Counted from the first letter of the stretch, positions 22,821-36,069 are shown. The stretch: DNA of 64,000 nt from Aulostomus chinensis (GCA_037954235.1 JBBMOA010000017.1:15222027-15286026); one strand, 5' to 3'. The notes: a model not told the origin generated them from the sequence alone. Numbers and translations: made by a program.

Positions 22821-23265
22821 TTTTTTTTTTTAGGTATTTACTCTAGCATTTATTTTTGACTCACGAAAGAAAAACGATGTAAAAGTTGGAATAAGTGAAA
22901 CGGATGAGTGTTTTTTGTTTGAGGTAGCAGGTAACTTGCTCACCCTCCAACATACTGTAGGTGGCAGTAGTGCACATACACGTCGCTCGGCGCTTTCCAA
23001 AATGTTTCTAAGAGGGAGAAGACGCCCGCCATCTCCGTCAATAAAGCTTGAAGAAGACAACAAATGCTCATTAAGAACCCCTTATGAACAAACAACTTCT
23101 CATAAGTCACTTTTTACATGTGTCATACTTTCATTGTTTTTTTTACCTATTTTTTATTCATTGTTTTCTTAAATTAAAAAATAAAAGTTAAAAAAAGAAA
23201 CGATGGTACTTCATACGTCTTCATTCGCTGCAGATTCTTTTCTTATTCATCTTACTCATGTACCT

Positions 23266-23349
23266 GTTTGAATCAGTGGTACTACATTTAGTACCTAAGT
23301 ATTTGTACTTCTACTTGAGTAATGAACGTGTGTACTTTTACCACCTCTG
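23266..23349. mobile_element. Fragment of the CAGTGGTGG/CAGAGGTGG-type hAT-like family
   Basis: The sequence gtacctaagtatttgtacttctacttgagtaatgaac and the terminus ttttaccacctctg match the style of the element at 7119-7576 (tacttgtacttaagtaaagga ... ccaccactg). Only the right end is visible, so this is a truncated or strongly diverged copy. Confidence 0.35.
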
Positions 23350-23650
23350 GTCAGATTGTTCCATGATGTGTTTTTCCTCATTGACATTGTGTCTGGCGTT
23401 GGCTTGTGGTCTTTACACACGTCTTCTTCATCTTTAACTCCAATTAAACGGTTTCACATCATAAATCATTATCTTACAATGTCACTTCAAGAAGCTGTTG
23501 GCAGTGAAGAACAACACATTTTTAAGACGGATTTGTTGTTTTGTTTATCCACATCGACCTGCCCTGCATGTCAACTTTATCTTGACGCGCTGACGTAATA
23601 TGCTTTTTTTTCATCGAGAATTCATCTGGGTTTTTTTTTGTTGTTTTGTT

Positions 23651-23671
23651 GGGGGGGGGGGGGGGGGGGGG
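23651..23671. repeat. Poly-G run (21 bases)
   Basis: Twenty-one consecutive G after a T-rich stretch. Confidence 0.9.
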
Positions 23672-25945
23672 CGGTGGTTTTAGAGGACGTCCCATTTCAA
23701 ATCTCAGAGGAAAGAAAAAAAATTGCTTGAAGGCCCAGAGGACGATGACTCACTTACAGAGACGGAGTCGTCTCAGAAACTTCATTTTTGACTCCCAGCA
23801 TGTTGTCTTGTTGGCGCCAAAATAATGTTTTTTTTTTTAACATTTTTGAAAGTGTGGCACATATTTTGCCACACTCTTTACTCTCCACTGCGAAGGCAAA
23901 TGGCAATAAATAGTAACGGTTAAAAAAAAAAAAAGGGCTGCATCAAACACATTCTATTTTTAGTCATAAATGTCAATGACCAAATATATGAATTTTATCA
24001 GAATTCTTTTTAAAACCATCCAGTCACATAACGATCGTTCCACTCCATACTCATCAGCCTTCCAGGCCAATAAATTCCTGAAGAGATCAATTAGATTATT
24101 TTGTTACACAATATCTTTTCCCAGTGAGTTTAAACTATTAAAGGAGAAGTTTTCCAGCATATTTTGCTCTGTGCTTTTGGGATTTCAGAAAGAAAAGTAA
24201 TCAATACCCAGGATATGTTCTACTCTACTGTTAATGACTCTAATTAACACACTTTGTCATTTCTATGTGCCGCGTCAGGCGAAGTACAGCTTCCTGCTAT
24301 GATGGATCACACTGATTTGTTTTATTTGCAAAAGACTGGTGAAAAAAATGGATGCATAATTTTGAATAAATGCAAGGTTTTGGGGCATAAATGGTAAATA
24401 CTGAACTTTGCATGCACAGTGTGTTGAGGCTGAATGTATTTTACTATAAAGAGCAGGTAGTCAGCACATTTATTTCGAAAAAAGAGATTCAGTTCTTGTT
24501 TTCGGTCGGATTTTCGTTCATTAAAAGAATAAAAGATATTAATTTCGAGTATTTTAATGCAGAGTTTAGGTTGCAGGGTTGACAGGGTTTTGACATGTTA
24601 ATTAACCGACAGTAATAAATGGAGGGACGGTCAGGACAGCAGCGTTGCTTTAAGATTAAAACTACAATACGAAAAAAAAAAAAACTTTTTTTTTTAAAGT
24701 TCCACGTTGAGAGCAAAGAGCGTGAAGTGGAAATACCATTTAAAGTAAAATGTAAAGTGTACGAATGGAATTAGTATTTCCTTGTTATTAAATCCAAACC
24801 TGCAGTACATTTTCAGCAGTTACACACGAGCCAATTTGTAGATATAATGGTTGTAGTTTGATAGTAATCTTGAAATGCCTTTGTTTTTCTTTTCAGCATT
24901 TTGATTGAATGCCCAAAACGCTATTTCAACTTTTTTTCCTTGACATTTAAACATCATCCACAACATTTCCACTGCCTCTCTCTCGTTCTCTTCTTCTTTG
25001 TCTAATTATGTGTTTCTCTGTTAAAACAAAACAACGTTACCATTTTAACGGTTTAAAATCCTGCATTGGAAAAAGACTCTTTTTCTCAGTGGCATGACAA
25101 ACACTAGGAAGACGATGTCATGTATGTATGATATTGTATTTATGGTCATATTTTGATATCAGCTGCTTGGATCCCAAAAATTTACCTACATGACCATCTT
25201 TTTCTCTCTCTCACTCACACACCCCACTCATACACACATTACTAAAATAATTACATGTGGTTTCAGTCACTGTGAAAAAGAGCTACTGAGGTGTGCATGT
25301 CCTATAATTACACCTCTTGTTGTGCACGTCCCACTACAGAACCTTTAAACCGCCAAATCTGCTCCATCCACTTTGTTTGCTGGATGTTAGATCGCACCAT
25401 GTGGTCCATGTTGAGAGGCCATTATATTTAAAAACCCTGCAGGAACTTCTGACACAACAGGGACGCTCGATTCCTTTGTTTCTAATTTCCTCTCCCTCCT
25501 CCTCCTCTTCCATTTTTTTTGTTTGGGACACAATACTTCTTGTCATTCGTAAGTGGCCGCATTTTGTTCTTCTTCCTCTGTTTATTTTCTTCACCAAGTC
25601 TTTTTTTTTTTTTTTTTTTATATCTCCCCTCGCCAATCTTTATAGCATGGATGCTTTCACACTCCATTTTCCATGCTGGCTCTGGGTATCCCCACTGTGG
25701 AGAACTCTGCCTGTTTCCTCTTGGTATGGAAACAGTGCGCTAATATTGCCTGCTCATGCCTATTGGGTGGGATAATAGCAGTCATCACTCAGCGATGTAT
25801 CAGAAAAACTGGCATTTTGCTCTCCTTGTGCTGACAAACAGCATAAACCTCCCACTGCTTTGTCACCCTCTCTTTTGTTTCTCACACCCTGTTTTCCTCT
25901 CTAAATCTGTCTCTTCCACTCTGTCTTTTATTTCTCTCTGCCTCC

Positions 25946-25947
<2 letters not shown>

Positions 25948-25983
<36 letters not shown>
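25948..25983. repeat. CT microsatellite
   Basis: About 17 uninterrupted TC units. Confidence 0.93.
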
Positions 25984-25989
<6 letters not shown>

Positions 25990-28900
25990 TTCCGCCTTCA
26001 TCCACAACTCAGCCTTCTGCGCCGCTATTGTGCAAGTCAAAGGTCGTGACCCCTGAGGGATGGTGTTGCAAAAGTGGAAACTAAGGCTTGGTTTTTAAAG
26101 CTTTATAACGGATCCTTATACATACTGTAAATAATTAATGCGAGTAAGTTCAAAATGGAAGAGCTTGTTAACAGTCACAGCTACTATTACAACAATTCAT
26201 CCTGGAGGGAATTCATATTTCAGCTGAACGATAGAATACTCACTGTATGTCATACTGTATAAATGTCCTTGAAATCCTGCCGTATCAGTTAATTTTCTCT
26301 TTCTATGTGAAAACTCCAATTACGGGGTTCCCAAAGACCCTATCAGTCATTCTATACACAGTCAGGAGCCACATATCACATTCACACAATAAATGTATCA
26401 CTATTTAATCATCTAGAAAGCCAACTAAACATCCCCGTGGAGTCTTGGTTTTTGAAGCCTGTCAAATAAAAGTCCAATAACCACCAAATTTTAGCTTTAT
26501 TTTTACCCTGCGCTTTAGTCTCACCATCTATCTCTCGACCTACTGAAGCCCCAGTATTTGCTATATGATTAGAAACTCTACATGTACAAAGTTGAAATCA
26601 AGTTTTTTTTGTTCCACGTCTGTTTAGTTTTGTTACAGAAGCTGCTTGAAGTCACTGGCTTCCATTACAGGGCTGACTTGATGTGTATGAGTTCTGCTTT
26701 TTTTTTAAATTGTGGAGAACCTCATGTCAATTAAAACTCTATTAACCTCTGCGTCTTGCATGAATCGTTTACAATATTCTTGATATTGTTATATGCCTAC
26801 ATTTAATGATGCTTGAAAAAAAAAAAACCTCCATTCTTTGTAAGTAAAAAGGCAGAAATGCCTCAATAATCAGTCTTTGTAGCTGCATGCATGAATGCCT
26901 TTATAACAAAAAACATTGCTCCCATGCTAGAAAGCTGTTTTTGCGGTCAGTAGCTGATGAATTCGCCTGATAACAGCTCATGAGAGAATTGACCTCCTGC
27001 TTTCTATTGTGTTGAGTGTTTTGTGGAATATAAAAACCTGCATAATTAAAGAACTGATGTAAACATTTGACAGCAAGGGGGGAACTGGCGATCATCTACG
27101 ACTCTCCATAAGGGAAGGCCTGGAGTGGGAGGCTTATTAAAGAGGTGTGAATCTACAATATGCTTCTTTCCCTCAATTAGATGTATGAAGGTATCTGGAA
27201 CTTCTGCTCCTCTCACACAGGAATGAACTTCAGAAGTGTATTTGTATAATTGTTTGGAGATGGGTGAGAGCCCCGAGGTGAGCCCAGCTAAACACCAGAC
27301 GGAGCGGTCTGTTCACTCGCCTGAATTAGAACAGAGGCAAGGAAATTGTGTTTGTTTTTACTGCACAGCAAGATACTGCAAGGCTTTGTTTTCACATGAA
27401 ACCTCACAAGAAACAAAGCAAACTGAACGCACCGAAGAGCCTGAAGCTGTTGATCCATTTCCGAGATATCAGGAAAAAATATGTATGTATACATTTTCCG
27501 TCTATAATACATATGTAGCAACCCTCTGTTGTATCTGGCCTGGGATGTTGTTGCTTTGTGGGTTACTGTTTAATTCAGTAATCCAGTGATTAAGATGATA
27601 AGAAAACAAACTACATATTACTGGCAGCCCAATAAAGATTCCAGAGACGACTGTACACTTTAACAACAAATATTTCATTACAGAAAATTTCAATTAAATA
27701 TTTAATGTTATATAAAGCTATTCACACGATAGACAAAATGACCACTACAGAGTTGCCACATTGACCATCACCGTTCAGCCTGATACTTGGTTTAACCTTG
27801 GATTAACCTTTGAAAAAAACTGGACTGGTCTGTTAAGTCTGTTACTATTGTGGTAAATACACTTTGTGAAAAGGTCAAGAACCCAGAAGCATTGCAGTTT
27901 TTTTGTCCGCTGGGGTCTGTAAAGAAAACAGGCCATTTCCATTGCATATCCAGTATTTTGTTGAAATGCTCCATATAAAGTCAAGGATGAAAATATGCCT
28001 CATGAGTACATAAAGTATATTAGACTAGAACATGAGCTGCACTTTACTGTTATCATAAATGTACACCAGGATTACATGAACACCAGATTGTTAAAAAAAA
28101 AAAAAAGTTGATATGAACCATACATTACATCCACAAAACTCATGATCATAATCCAACAGTAATCCACACTGATAATATCATATTTGCATCATGTCTTGGA
28201 ACACGGTGGTACGTTTAATTACTACACATGCACCCCACGTTGAAGCCATTTGTGGGAGGATTCTGAGCCGCTTAACATTTTACACATTATGATGGCTTTA
28301 GATGCATTTCATCAAATAAATATTCACGGTCCTACACGGTGCGTTTTTACATCACCCATGTAACTCACATCTCCATTTACACATCAGGAATCAGAAAAGT
28401 GGTGACTAAAGTTACCTTGCTGAAAACAACAACAACAACAACAACAAAATAATCTCATAAACGTTTGTTTAGCGCAAGGATTTATTTTCTCCGGGGACTG
28501 AAAATCCCTTTGGATTGTATTCAAGGGAACCACACGGTGATAACTTCAGGATTAATTCAAAAATACGTCATCCGTGTGTCACCCTGTGCTGCAGAATTAT
28601 TTGCTTTTCACAACGACAAGAGTGAAAGTAATGATGTATTTTGTGATTGTCTCCGAGCAAACTTGTGTCTGTCGCTGACTGTCCCTTTCGATGCTGACAG
28701 CATGCACCTTTCAGTGAAGCTCAGCCTTTTCCCATTAACCTGAGCAATCCAGGAGTAGATTCGTCTGCCCTTTCAAATTCCCGTCTCCAGGGTAACTGCA
28801 ACCGTAACGCTTGCACCTGTTAAGTACTGTGCAGAGACAGTAGATGATTCACCTGAAGCCAGACTGTAATCACCTCTATTCATAGATTAATAGCCTCCTG

Positions 28901-29368
28901 TGGTTCTACACTTGCGGCTTTTCTGCCGGTTGGTGTTGAACGACACTTGTTTCACTTGTTGAGCAAACAGCTAAAAATGAGCAGTAATTTTATTAACAGT
29001 CAACTGTTTCTTTTCTTTAATATCAAGCACACATGACTTCACGTACGAAACAGGGAATCCCGCTGGTGCGCACAGGAGTTCAATCTATGTGGGATGAGGG
29101 CTGAAGGTTGACGGGGCTCACCCGAGGGTCCCAGCAGTAGTGGCTGAGGGTCACTGATTTGCAGCCCTACAATCCCAGAGATGGTGGCAAAAGCAAGACA
29201 GCTCCACTAGGCTGCAGGGTCAGGGCACCAGGGACTACGGCTGCTCTTCCTCTGAACATGACAAATACGATGTGACATGTCAGAGTATGCTCAGGAACAT
29301 TGCCCTCTTTCACTCATACAAGCACACTATTATTTTTTCTCCTTTCACTGGAACATAAACACCAACCA

Positions 29369-29369
<1 letters not shown>

Positions 29370-29438
<69 letters not shown>
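29370..29438. repeat. CA microsatellite
   Basis: About 34 uninterrupted AC units. Confidence 0.95.
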
Positions 29439-29440
<2 letters not shown>

Positions 29441-29540
29441 AGGAACTGACACATAAACGCTTTCTCTATATCTCCCTCACAAAATCAGGCACAAAAAAGA
29501 CCCTCAACCAAAGTGACGTATTTATTCACTCTTGCATGAA

Positions 29541-29552
29541 CGTACGCGCACG

Positions 29553-29601
<49 letters not shown>

Positions 29602-29602
29602 A
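29541..29602. repeat. CG/CA-mixed microsatellite
   Basis: An alternating purine-pyrimidine tract that starts with CG-rich units (acgcgcacgcacgcgcgcgc) and continues as CA. Alternating CG/CA tracts favour Z-DNA. Confidence 0.92.
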
Positions 29603-30410
29603 CTTTGGTTCGCCTGCTGTCCCTGTGGCTGTCATCAAAAGCAGCCACACTGCCACTCTGCCCCACACCATGCGAGCTTTCATTCTCCGCGGTCTTCTCT
29701 TTTCCTCCAGCTCATTCCTCCTCTCCTCCGCGGTGCCTTCCAGTCATTCCACGTCATCCCACCTCTCTGACACCTCTCCTACCACCCAGCAGTTAAGTGC
29801 ATTTGCAGACCCTCTCAGATAGGCTGTCATATATATTTCAAAGGCATTTCAAAGCACATTCACAGAGACTGAATGCACTTTCACCAAGAGGCTTTACAGG
29901 GTGTACTGCACCGTGGCCTTTTTGGAGGCCTTTTTATTTTTTGTTCTTGACGAAGACATTTTTTGAATGTCATGCTCTCATATGCTCTCCAGGATTAAAG
30001 GTTTTCACAGCAGGTGTCATTTGAGAGGGATGTTTTAAACCAACCAAAATCATATTTTGTCCATTTATTTACTACAACCATCTAAATTGACACAAACATA
30101 TACTCTGTGTATATACATAAGTACAGTATATAAGTTTTTATAATGTAATATTGTATATAACCTTTTAAAAGTCCCCATCATTTTTCAAAGTGATTTGCAA
30201 CTTTACATCTCCAGGTTTTAGTTATTGTTTAGACAAAGTTTATGCGCATATGCAGTGCAGTATGCAGTATAAATACTATATGTATTCACAGTGACACACA
30301 GATATTAATTCGGTTAATAGGTAAAGACAAATAATAAAAAGACAACTTTAAAAAAGGTAGCCAGTTAATAAAAATCAAAGATTGAAATAAAGAAATACGC
30401 ATACACACAG

Positions 30411-30448
<38 letters not shown>
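30411..30448. repeat. CA microsatellite
   Basis: About 18 CA units. Confidence 0.93.
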
Positions 30449-30451
<3 letters not shown>

Positions 30452-31339
30452 TTTGTGTTCCCTCCTTTGATGCTCCGATGTTATTGAAAGTGTGTTAAAT
30501 CTACCTGCGCATCTGCTCAACCTCGCTTGGGATCTTAGAATGCTGGGAAGTGTTAATAATATTTAACGTTAAACGCCATCTGTTACCGAGGCCCAGCATG
30601 AATACCAATACAGCCGGAGGAGAACGTTGCAATTAATGGAGCCAAGATGTCAGGAACACCAGAGAGGCCGTTCTGACCATCCTGGAAATGAGAGGCGAAG
30701 TGATTTGAACAGAGATGACGGTTCAGTTCTTTGTCCATATGTGATCGGATTTCACCACAGTGTCAGTATGTTTGGAGGCTCGGCTTTGTAACTTATAAGC
30801 TTTATAAATGCACGTCGCTTCCTCTCCGTGTTCGCACAAAGCACCAAAGCATCTTTGAGCATCAACGCTGCTTTATTTTTCTCTCTGTGTTTTTGTAGTT
30901 AAAGCGACTTGCGTTTGCTCTGTAGCTGCAGGGATCTTCTGTTTGTGTAAAAAATACTGAAATTTAATAGTATAAAAGGGAAATGAGGGAGATTCAGAAA
31001 CATTCATACATGAATGACGAATGTGGTGAAATCTGCAAGTGTAATTTATGAGTGGGAAGTTTTATTGTTTATTTTTTTTCATCATGAGAGTGTTTTTACA
31101 CCTTTATCTACAATTTCCATATCAAACTTCAGTATTTTCTTGCACTCTTTTTTAATTAAATTGAATTTGGGGGAACAACAAATGATGCATCAATCTTATG
31201 ATCCGCGAGGACAAACACCTGATTTTTTCAGCTGTGTTATGGGCTCTCAGCAAAATTTCTGGCTGAAATATTGACATTTTTTCAGTGTGGGATTAAGGCC
31301 CCACCCCTGCACTTACCATGGTTTTAAATGACACCGGTG

Positions 31340-31525
31340 TCATCACTCATTCTAGTAACGTCCTCTGTCCTTGTGTTATTGGACCTTACTGCTGTATTTG
31401 ATACTGCCAATCTTGATATATTAATAGACAGATGCGGACAGTGTTTTGGTTTGATGGTCCCTGAATGTCTTCTGCATTTGTTCATATCATTAAAATGTTC
31501 ATATACAGTTTTCTCATTCAACAGA
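31340..31525 (+). pseudogene. LINE reverse-transcriptase fragment
   Basis: The plus-strand frame from 31328 reads VLVLLDLTAVFDTANLDILI followed by DRC. This is the motif-A block of non-LTR reverse transcriptases of the L2/CR1/Rex1 kind (typically LLDLxxAFDTVDHxxLL); the catalytic aspartate of the LDL part is present, while the usual VDH is replaced by ANL. The following residues (CFGLMVPECLLHLF ... YTVFSFN) align loosely with the FGLxGxxLxWFxSYLxNRxxxV stretch that comes next in these proteins. The frame ends at 31639. The YADD box, thumb and endonuclease are missing, so this is an isolated old fragment and not a working element. The exact clade is uncertain. Confidence 0.6.
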
Positions 31526-31639
31526 CAGTCCCATACTCAACAAAATAATCAGATCAGATACCCCAAATCACACGTATGTTGGAGAAAAGGGAAACAAATA
31601 GGGATGGAAGAGTTAAAAAAGAAAGAAAACGAGGAATGA

Positions 31640-32823
31640 CGTGCTCCAAAGGTCCCTGTGAGGACAACTCCCAGGCCATCCGGTTGCTAGATAAGACATG
31701 CAGATGTGATGTGAGCAGAGATGACTTTTCTGTTCTTGGGACAAAAAACAAAAACAACAACAACAACAAAAAAAGCCCCTGTCTCTCATTCCCCCATCTG
31801 TCCATACTTGATAGGGTGTACTATCTCAAGTCAGGGGAGAGAATAATGACATGAGAGGGCGTGTTCCTCTGTCATTAGTGTCATTAATGTCACAGCCGTG
31901 ACACATCCCTGACGTTGAGGGCAATACATAACGTTTAAAAAGTATTTTAAAAAAAGGATGTCAACCAAAAAAAGACATAGGAAGAGCTATAAAGATGAGA
32001 AGACACTTTACACAACTGACTTCCCTGGTGAAGTGTTTGCTTGTGTTGTTTGTCTAAACAGCTGAACAATTGGATTGTTTGGTCAGACATGGGATCACAT
32101 TTAATATGTATTGGTTTATTATGGCTTTTCTATACAACTGCTTATCGGTTTGGCACCAAATCATCCTTTTTTTCATTCCGTACTCAACATCCAGACCGTT
32201 TAGATGCGCTGACCGTTCACTACTCCTCACTTCTTGCTCCCAGTTCAAATTTACAGGTAATGCAGCCAATTCTGTTATGGCCCTGAGTGTAGAATAATGA
32301 GTTCAAGCAGTATTTCATCCAAAAAACAAATTTTTTATATTTAAATCATCTCCTTTTATGTTAACATCTGCTTCAGCCACCAAAAAGACAAAACTGGTCT
32401 CATTGATCCTTTACTACTTTCTTGCACAGTTAAAAAAACACATTTTCCTTTTATGATTACATGAATATTACCTATTTCTAACAGATCTATGATGTTTTGA
32501 TTGGTGGTTGCTTATTTGATTGTAACTGACAGCCACTTCAATAATCACTTTTCCAATGTGCTCGACTTGCTCTGGTTTATGCTGATTGTGAGGCAATAAA
32601 GTCAGAGCTACATGATACTGTAATTGCTGAGCTGAGCATCATCAGTGCCGTTCAAACCTTTGTCTCATAATTGCGCAGTCATTATATTACATTCATTCTG
32701 CAGACTTTTATACAAAGTAAATGACCTTTGGATCGCTTTTTGCAGTGTGGTGTCTTGCTCAAGAGAACGCACACGTTTTATCTGTTTTGTTTTGGGGGAC
32801 TTTTGTAATGTAACATTTCAGCG
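31640..32823. other. Non-coding stretch, nothing recognised
   Basis: AT-rich sequence with an ACA run (31742-31770). No exon, RNA gene or clear repeat boundary seen. Confidence 0.5.
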
Positions 32824-33305
32824 CCTTCTTAAAATAATCGCCTAAGTCATTTTTTTCATGTTTATCAGCAAACAAAAAAACTGAAGGGCAGCACGGTGGT
32901 GCAGTGGTCAGCACTGTCACCTCACAGCAAGAAGGTTCCGGGTTTGAGCCCCGGCTCCATCACAGGATCTTTCTGTGTGGAGTCTGCATGTTCTCCCTGT
33001 TCCTGCGTGGGTTCTCTCTGGTTCTCCAGCTTCCTCCCACAGTCCAAAGACATCAAGAGGGGACGAGGCTGATTGATACTCTAAATTGACTGTAGGTGTG
33101 ACTGTGAGTGTGAATGGTTGTCTGTCTCTATGTGCTGGTCCTGTGATGGACTGGCGACCCGTCCAGGATGAACCCCGCCTCTCGCCCAAAAGCCACTGGG
33201 ATAGGCTCCAGCCCCCATGACCCTTAACAGCGTAAACAGAAGAAAATAGATGGATTGATGTGCAAAAAACTGGAGACAAAATTATTATAAGTGATTATTT
33301 TAAGG
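32824..33305. mobile_element. Small inverted-repeat (MITE-like) element split by a SINE
   Basis: The left part (32824-32886) starts ccttcttaaaataatcgcc and the right part (about 33263-33305) ends gtgattattttaagg. The two ends are imperfect inverted repeats. The parts together match, in order, the uninterrupted copy at 43850-43976 (shared words: cttcttaaaataat, aagtca/cgttttt, caaaaaa..tggaga, attatta..ttaa). The SINE at 32887-33262 lies between them, so the MITE-like element was inserted first. No coding capacity. Confidence 0.6.
32887..33262 (+). mobile_element. tRNA-derived SINE, full length (head type A), nested in a MITE-like element
   Basis: It has the same architecture as the copy at 16546-16924: cagcacggtggtgcagtgg head with a perfect A box (TGGTGCAGTGG, about 32897-32907), B-box-like GGTTTGAGCCC, the cttcctcccacagtccaaagac block and the gatggactggcgacccgtcc ... 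gggataggctcca tail ending in agatggattgatg. Flanks aaaaaaactgaag (left) and gcaaaaaactggag (right) are an imperfect target duplication. The uninterrupted relative at 43850-43976 reads cacaaaaaagtggag at the same place, which confirms the junction. Confidence 0.85.
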
Positions 33306-34439
33306 TGATGATTTGTAATGTAACTGCAACAACTTGTGCCCCAGTAAAATTCTGCCACTCGCTCTGAAGCACAGTACCACTTTAAGGTAGTTTTCTTTGA
33401 AGACTTCATAACACCGTAGCAACCCTCACCTTGTCTTTCTTTTCTTCTCTTTAACTAGACAGTTGGTAACACCAGGGTGGAATCGTGTGCAAGAAGCAGT
33501 CAGCTTTTGTCCGCCTCAGTGGGATCACTGGTGTCACTGTTCACACATTCAAGTTCATGTGACATTGACCTGTGGGTGACGGGGAAAGCTCAGTCCTCTG
33601 TAGGGTTAGGTGTTGTCACGGTTACTGAGAGCTCCACCAGTGAGGTCATACTGTGCAGCACGCAGCATTCAATGGATTTACCCCTGATGATTCAGACTGA
33701 ATCAGTGACACAATGCCCTGTAATCTGGTTAGGATTAAAGTCTGAGAGCTTCTGAGCTTCAAAGAGATGTACTGTACCTGTAAAATTTAGAGACGCTCGA
33801 AAAGTGTATCAACTGTAATAACCATCATCGTGTAAACAATCAAAAGCATAGTGCAGCGATACCACTATAGTTGTATTATCCATATGTTTATCAGCTTGGC
33901 CTGTGTCTGATTATTGTTGCTATGCTCCAGTGGGCATGTTATGTGCATGCCCTGAGGGAGAGATATGCCTTCCAATATCAGCCGGCCTCAAAGCCGCTTC
34001 TATAATGCATGAAGATCAATATGCTGTGGCTTTGTGAGTGAGGCCTTGCAACTCCATGCCCATATCAAGTATTACTGCCAACTGCCCCGCCGTTTGAGGA
34101 GATCTATGACTTTGGATTTATCTGGACTCTGGGGATGCATACAACAGACTGGATAGCCAAACTGCTATTGTTTGGAGTCAAAAGGGGGAGGAAAAAGAAT
34201 GCTAGAAGTGCTGTGTTTGGGGTATTTCAGACATTTGCGGTTTTTATGACAGGATTTGTTGATGGCTTTCAGAGAAGCTTGATGTGTCGTTCAAGTAAAG
34301 GGGCATTTCAAAAGAAATCTCCTCCTGTATTCAGCTTCAACACTTCTTCAAATGATTTTATTTCTGTATTTCTTAAATCATAGGCTTTCTACCCATCTTT
34401 ACAATAACATCACTTGAGGAGTTGATAATACAGACCCCA
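33306..34439. other. Non-coding stretch, one unexplained open frame
   Basis: A 92-codon open frame at 33477-33755 follows a pyrimidine-rich stretch ending in ag (33460). The predicted peptide is Ser/Thr/Val-rich without a motif I know, so it is not called. Nothing else recognised. Confidence 0.45.
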
Positions 34440-34799
34440 ACTAAATAATTCATCAATTAATCAATCAACAGAAAATAAATTTCAGGCTTTTTCAGTCGTA
34501 ATAGTTTTAGTTCTTCTTACAAGTAAAAATATCAAACATTTTCTTGGTTACAGATTCTTAAATATACTGATATGCTGCTTTTTGTGTCATTTATGACAGA
34601 AAAATATTAGGTTTTGGACTTTTGGATGGACAAAACAAGAATGTTGAATACGTTACTTTCGGCTCAGGGAAATTGTAAAGAGTCTTCATTCAAATGTTTC
34701 TGACACAAAGTAGATTAAATAATTTGTGGATTAATCATGAAAAAAAATGCAGAAGAACGGATGATGGAAACAACTGTTTGTTTGTTTTTTGCAGCCCTA
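34440..34799. mobile_element. hAT-like teleost repeat with TAGGGCTGCA terminus, left-truncated
   Basis: The right end gcagcccta (34791-34799) is the reverse complement of TAGGGCTGC, the terminus of a widespread fish repeat. The interior (catcaattaatcaatcaac near 34450, aggttttggacttttggatggacaaaacaag near 34609, ctcagggaaattgta near 34663) follows the expected order. The matching left terminus is absent, so the copy is truncated or decayed. Family recognition is by eye. Confidence 0.45.
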
Positions 34800-36069
34800 C
34801 ATTAAGGACATCATCTTATCTCAAAATGATAAATGTTACAAAGTCTTTTCTCCCAATTCCCAATACCCAAAAACTCTAAAGAATGCCTCTGAGTGTTGAA
34901 AAAGGCATTTTGTTGTTGTTTTTTTTGGCTGACTGGTTTCTGTTTACATCCATTTTCATCATTTGTGTATAATTCTGCATGTTAAATTACCACATGCATT
35001 CTTTTGCATGTCTATCTAGGTTTTCATCCACAGTTGATTTTGTCTCGTGTGTATTCTGATCAGACTTGTGAACGATCGATACCTGCTGGGCTCAGGAGGC
35101 AGTGGGCTGGACAGTCGGACCTGTTGCTCCTGGCACAGTCTAGGTTGCTGCTAATGGCCACATGGAAGGAAGAAGAGGATGGACAAGATGGTGTCACAGA
35201 GGGAAAAAGGGGGGGGGGGGTTGTAGATTAAGCTGTGTCTTGAGGTTCATAAAGAACACAGGTGTGTGTGATTACTGATGGCCTTGTGTGACTCTCTATT
35301 CACGTTCTTTGCCATATCGATCGGGATGAGTATGAGGGTTCAGCAGTAGCACACCTTGGCAACCAGGAACTGCAGGCCAGGTGACGCCTTCCAGGCTCCA
35401 GGAAGCGACATTGATCCTCCCCACAGGACCAAAAGAAGGACACAGTGGGGTGAAATGAAGCAAGCACATGCAATACACTGCAAAAGAGTCAGAGGAAAGT
35501 GAGGCAGCAGTGATGTGAGTCTCTGAAAATTGCTTATGGTAATCTGGGTTTTGGCTGTTTGTAGTGTGTATTTGTCCATCAGACCACAGTGAGGAGGGGT
35601 GACGGACAGAGAACTCAAGGATGAAACACAACCGGATGAAGGCTAACAACGTATTGCTAAACATTTTAAATATCTGCAAATTAAAAAAACTACTTTAAAA
35701 AAACCTAACCATAAATTTAGGAATTGTAATTAGTTGTATATATTCATACTGTGTATTTTTTTCATACTGTGTATTTTATTTGAATCCGTGATCTCCAGTG
35801 AACATGTTATTGGGAGGCAGTTGATTATTATTGAATACTGAATTGATACTACTTATTGGCTATTACCCTTTAGGTCATTCCTGCCCCCGACCTTTTATCG
35901 AAATACTCAGGATTTTTTTTTTTTAAATGTCCACCCTCCAAATATGAATTCTTTGTATTTGTATTAATTTTTTACAGGATTTATTTTATAGAGTTTTCGT
36001 CATTTAAGGAGGATTCTGACCGATTTGTGTTTCTCTTCAACATTAATTTCCCTGAGGTTAACTAGATTA

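Larger units (their letters stand above)
22821..31339. other. Non-coding stretch with microsatellites
   Basis: No convincing exon. It contains a 21-base G run (23651-23671), a T run within 25602-25619, a CT repeat (25948-25983), an ACA-type run (28428-28447) and three CA repeats (29370-29438, 29545-29602, 30411-30448). Open frames at 25317-25775 and 27236-27589 are the longest here but show no family motif and no supporting splice sites. Confidence 0.5.

Noticed and set aside
22900..23060. Segment with ctgtaggtggcagtagtgcac that recalls a common fish repeat
   Set aside because: Too short and diverged to set boundaries or class.
25317..25775. 152-codon plus-strand open frame
   Set aside because: Rich in Ser and Phe from T- and C-rich DNA, no domain, no splice or promoter context.
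27236..27589. 117-codon plus-strand open frame
   Set aside because: No recognisable domain; composition shifts along the frame, as expected for random sequence.
13566..30448. Regular repeats that might be a CRISPR array or satellite
   Set aside because: All are di- or tetranucleotide microsatellites without spacers; a CRISPR array is not expected in a vertebrate.
32917..33279. 120-codon minus-strand open frame, with related frames at 16565-16819 and 62792-63133
   Set aside because: These frames lie wholly inside the three copies of the same SINE, which is not protein-coding.
33477..33755. 92-codon frame after a pyrimidine tract
   Set aside because: The acceptor is mediocre, there is no donor or partner exon, and the peptide is not recognisable.
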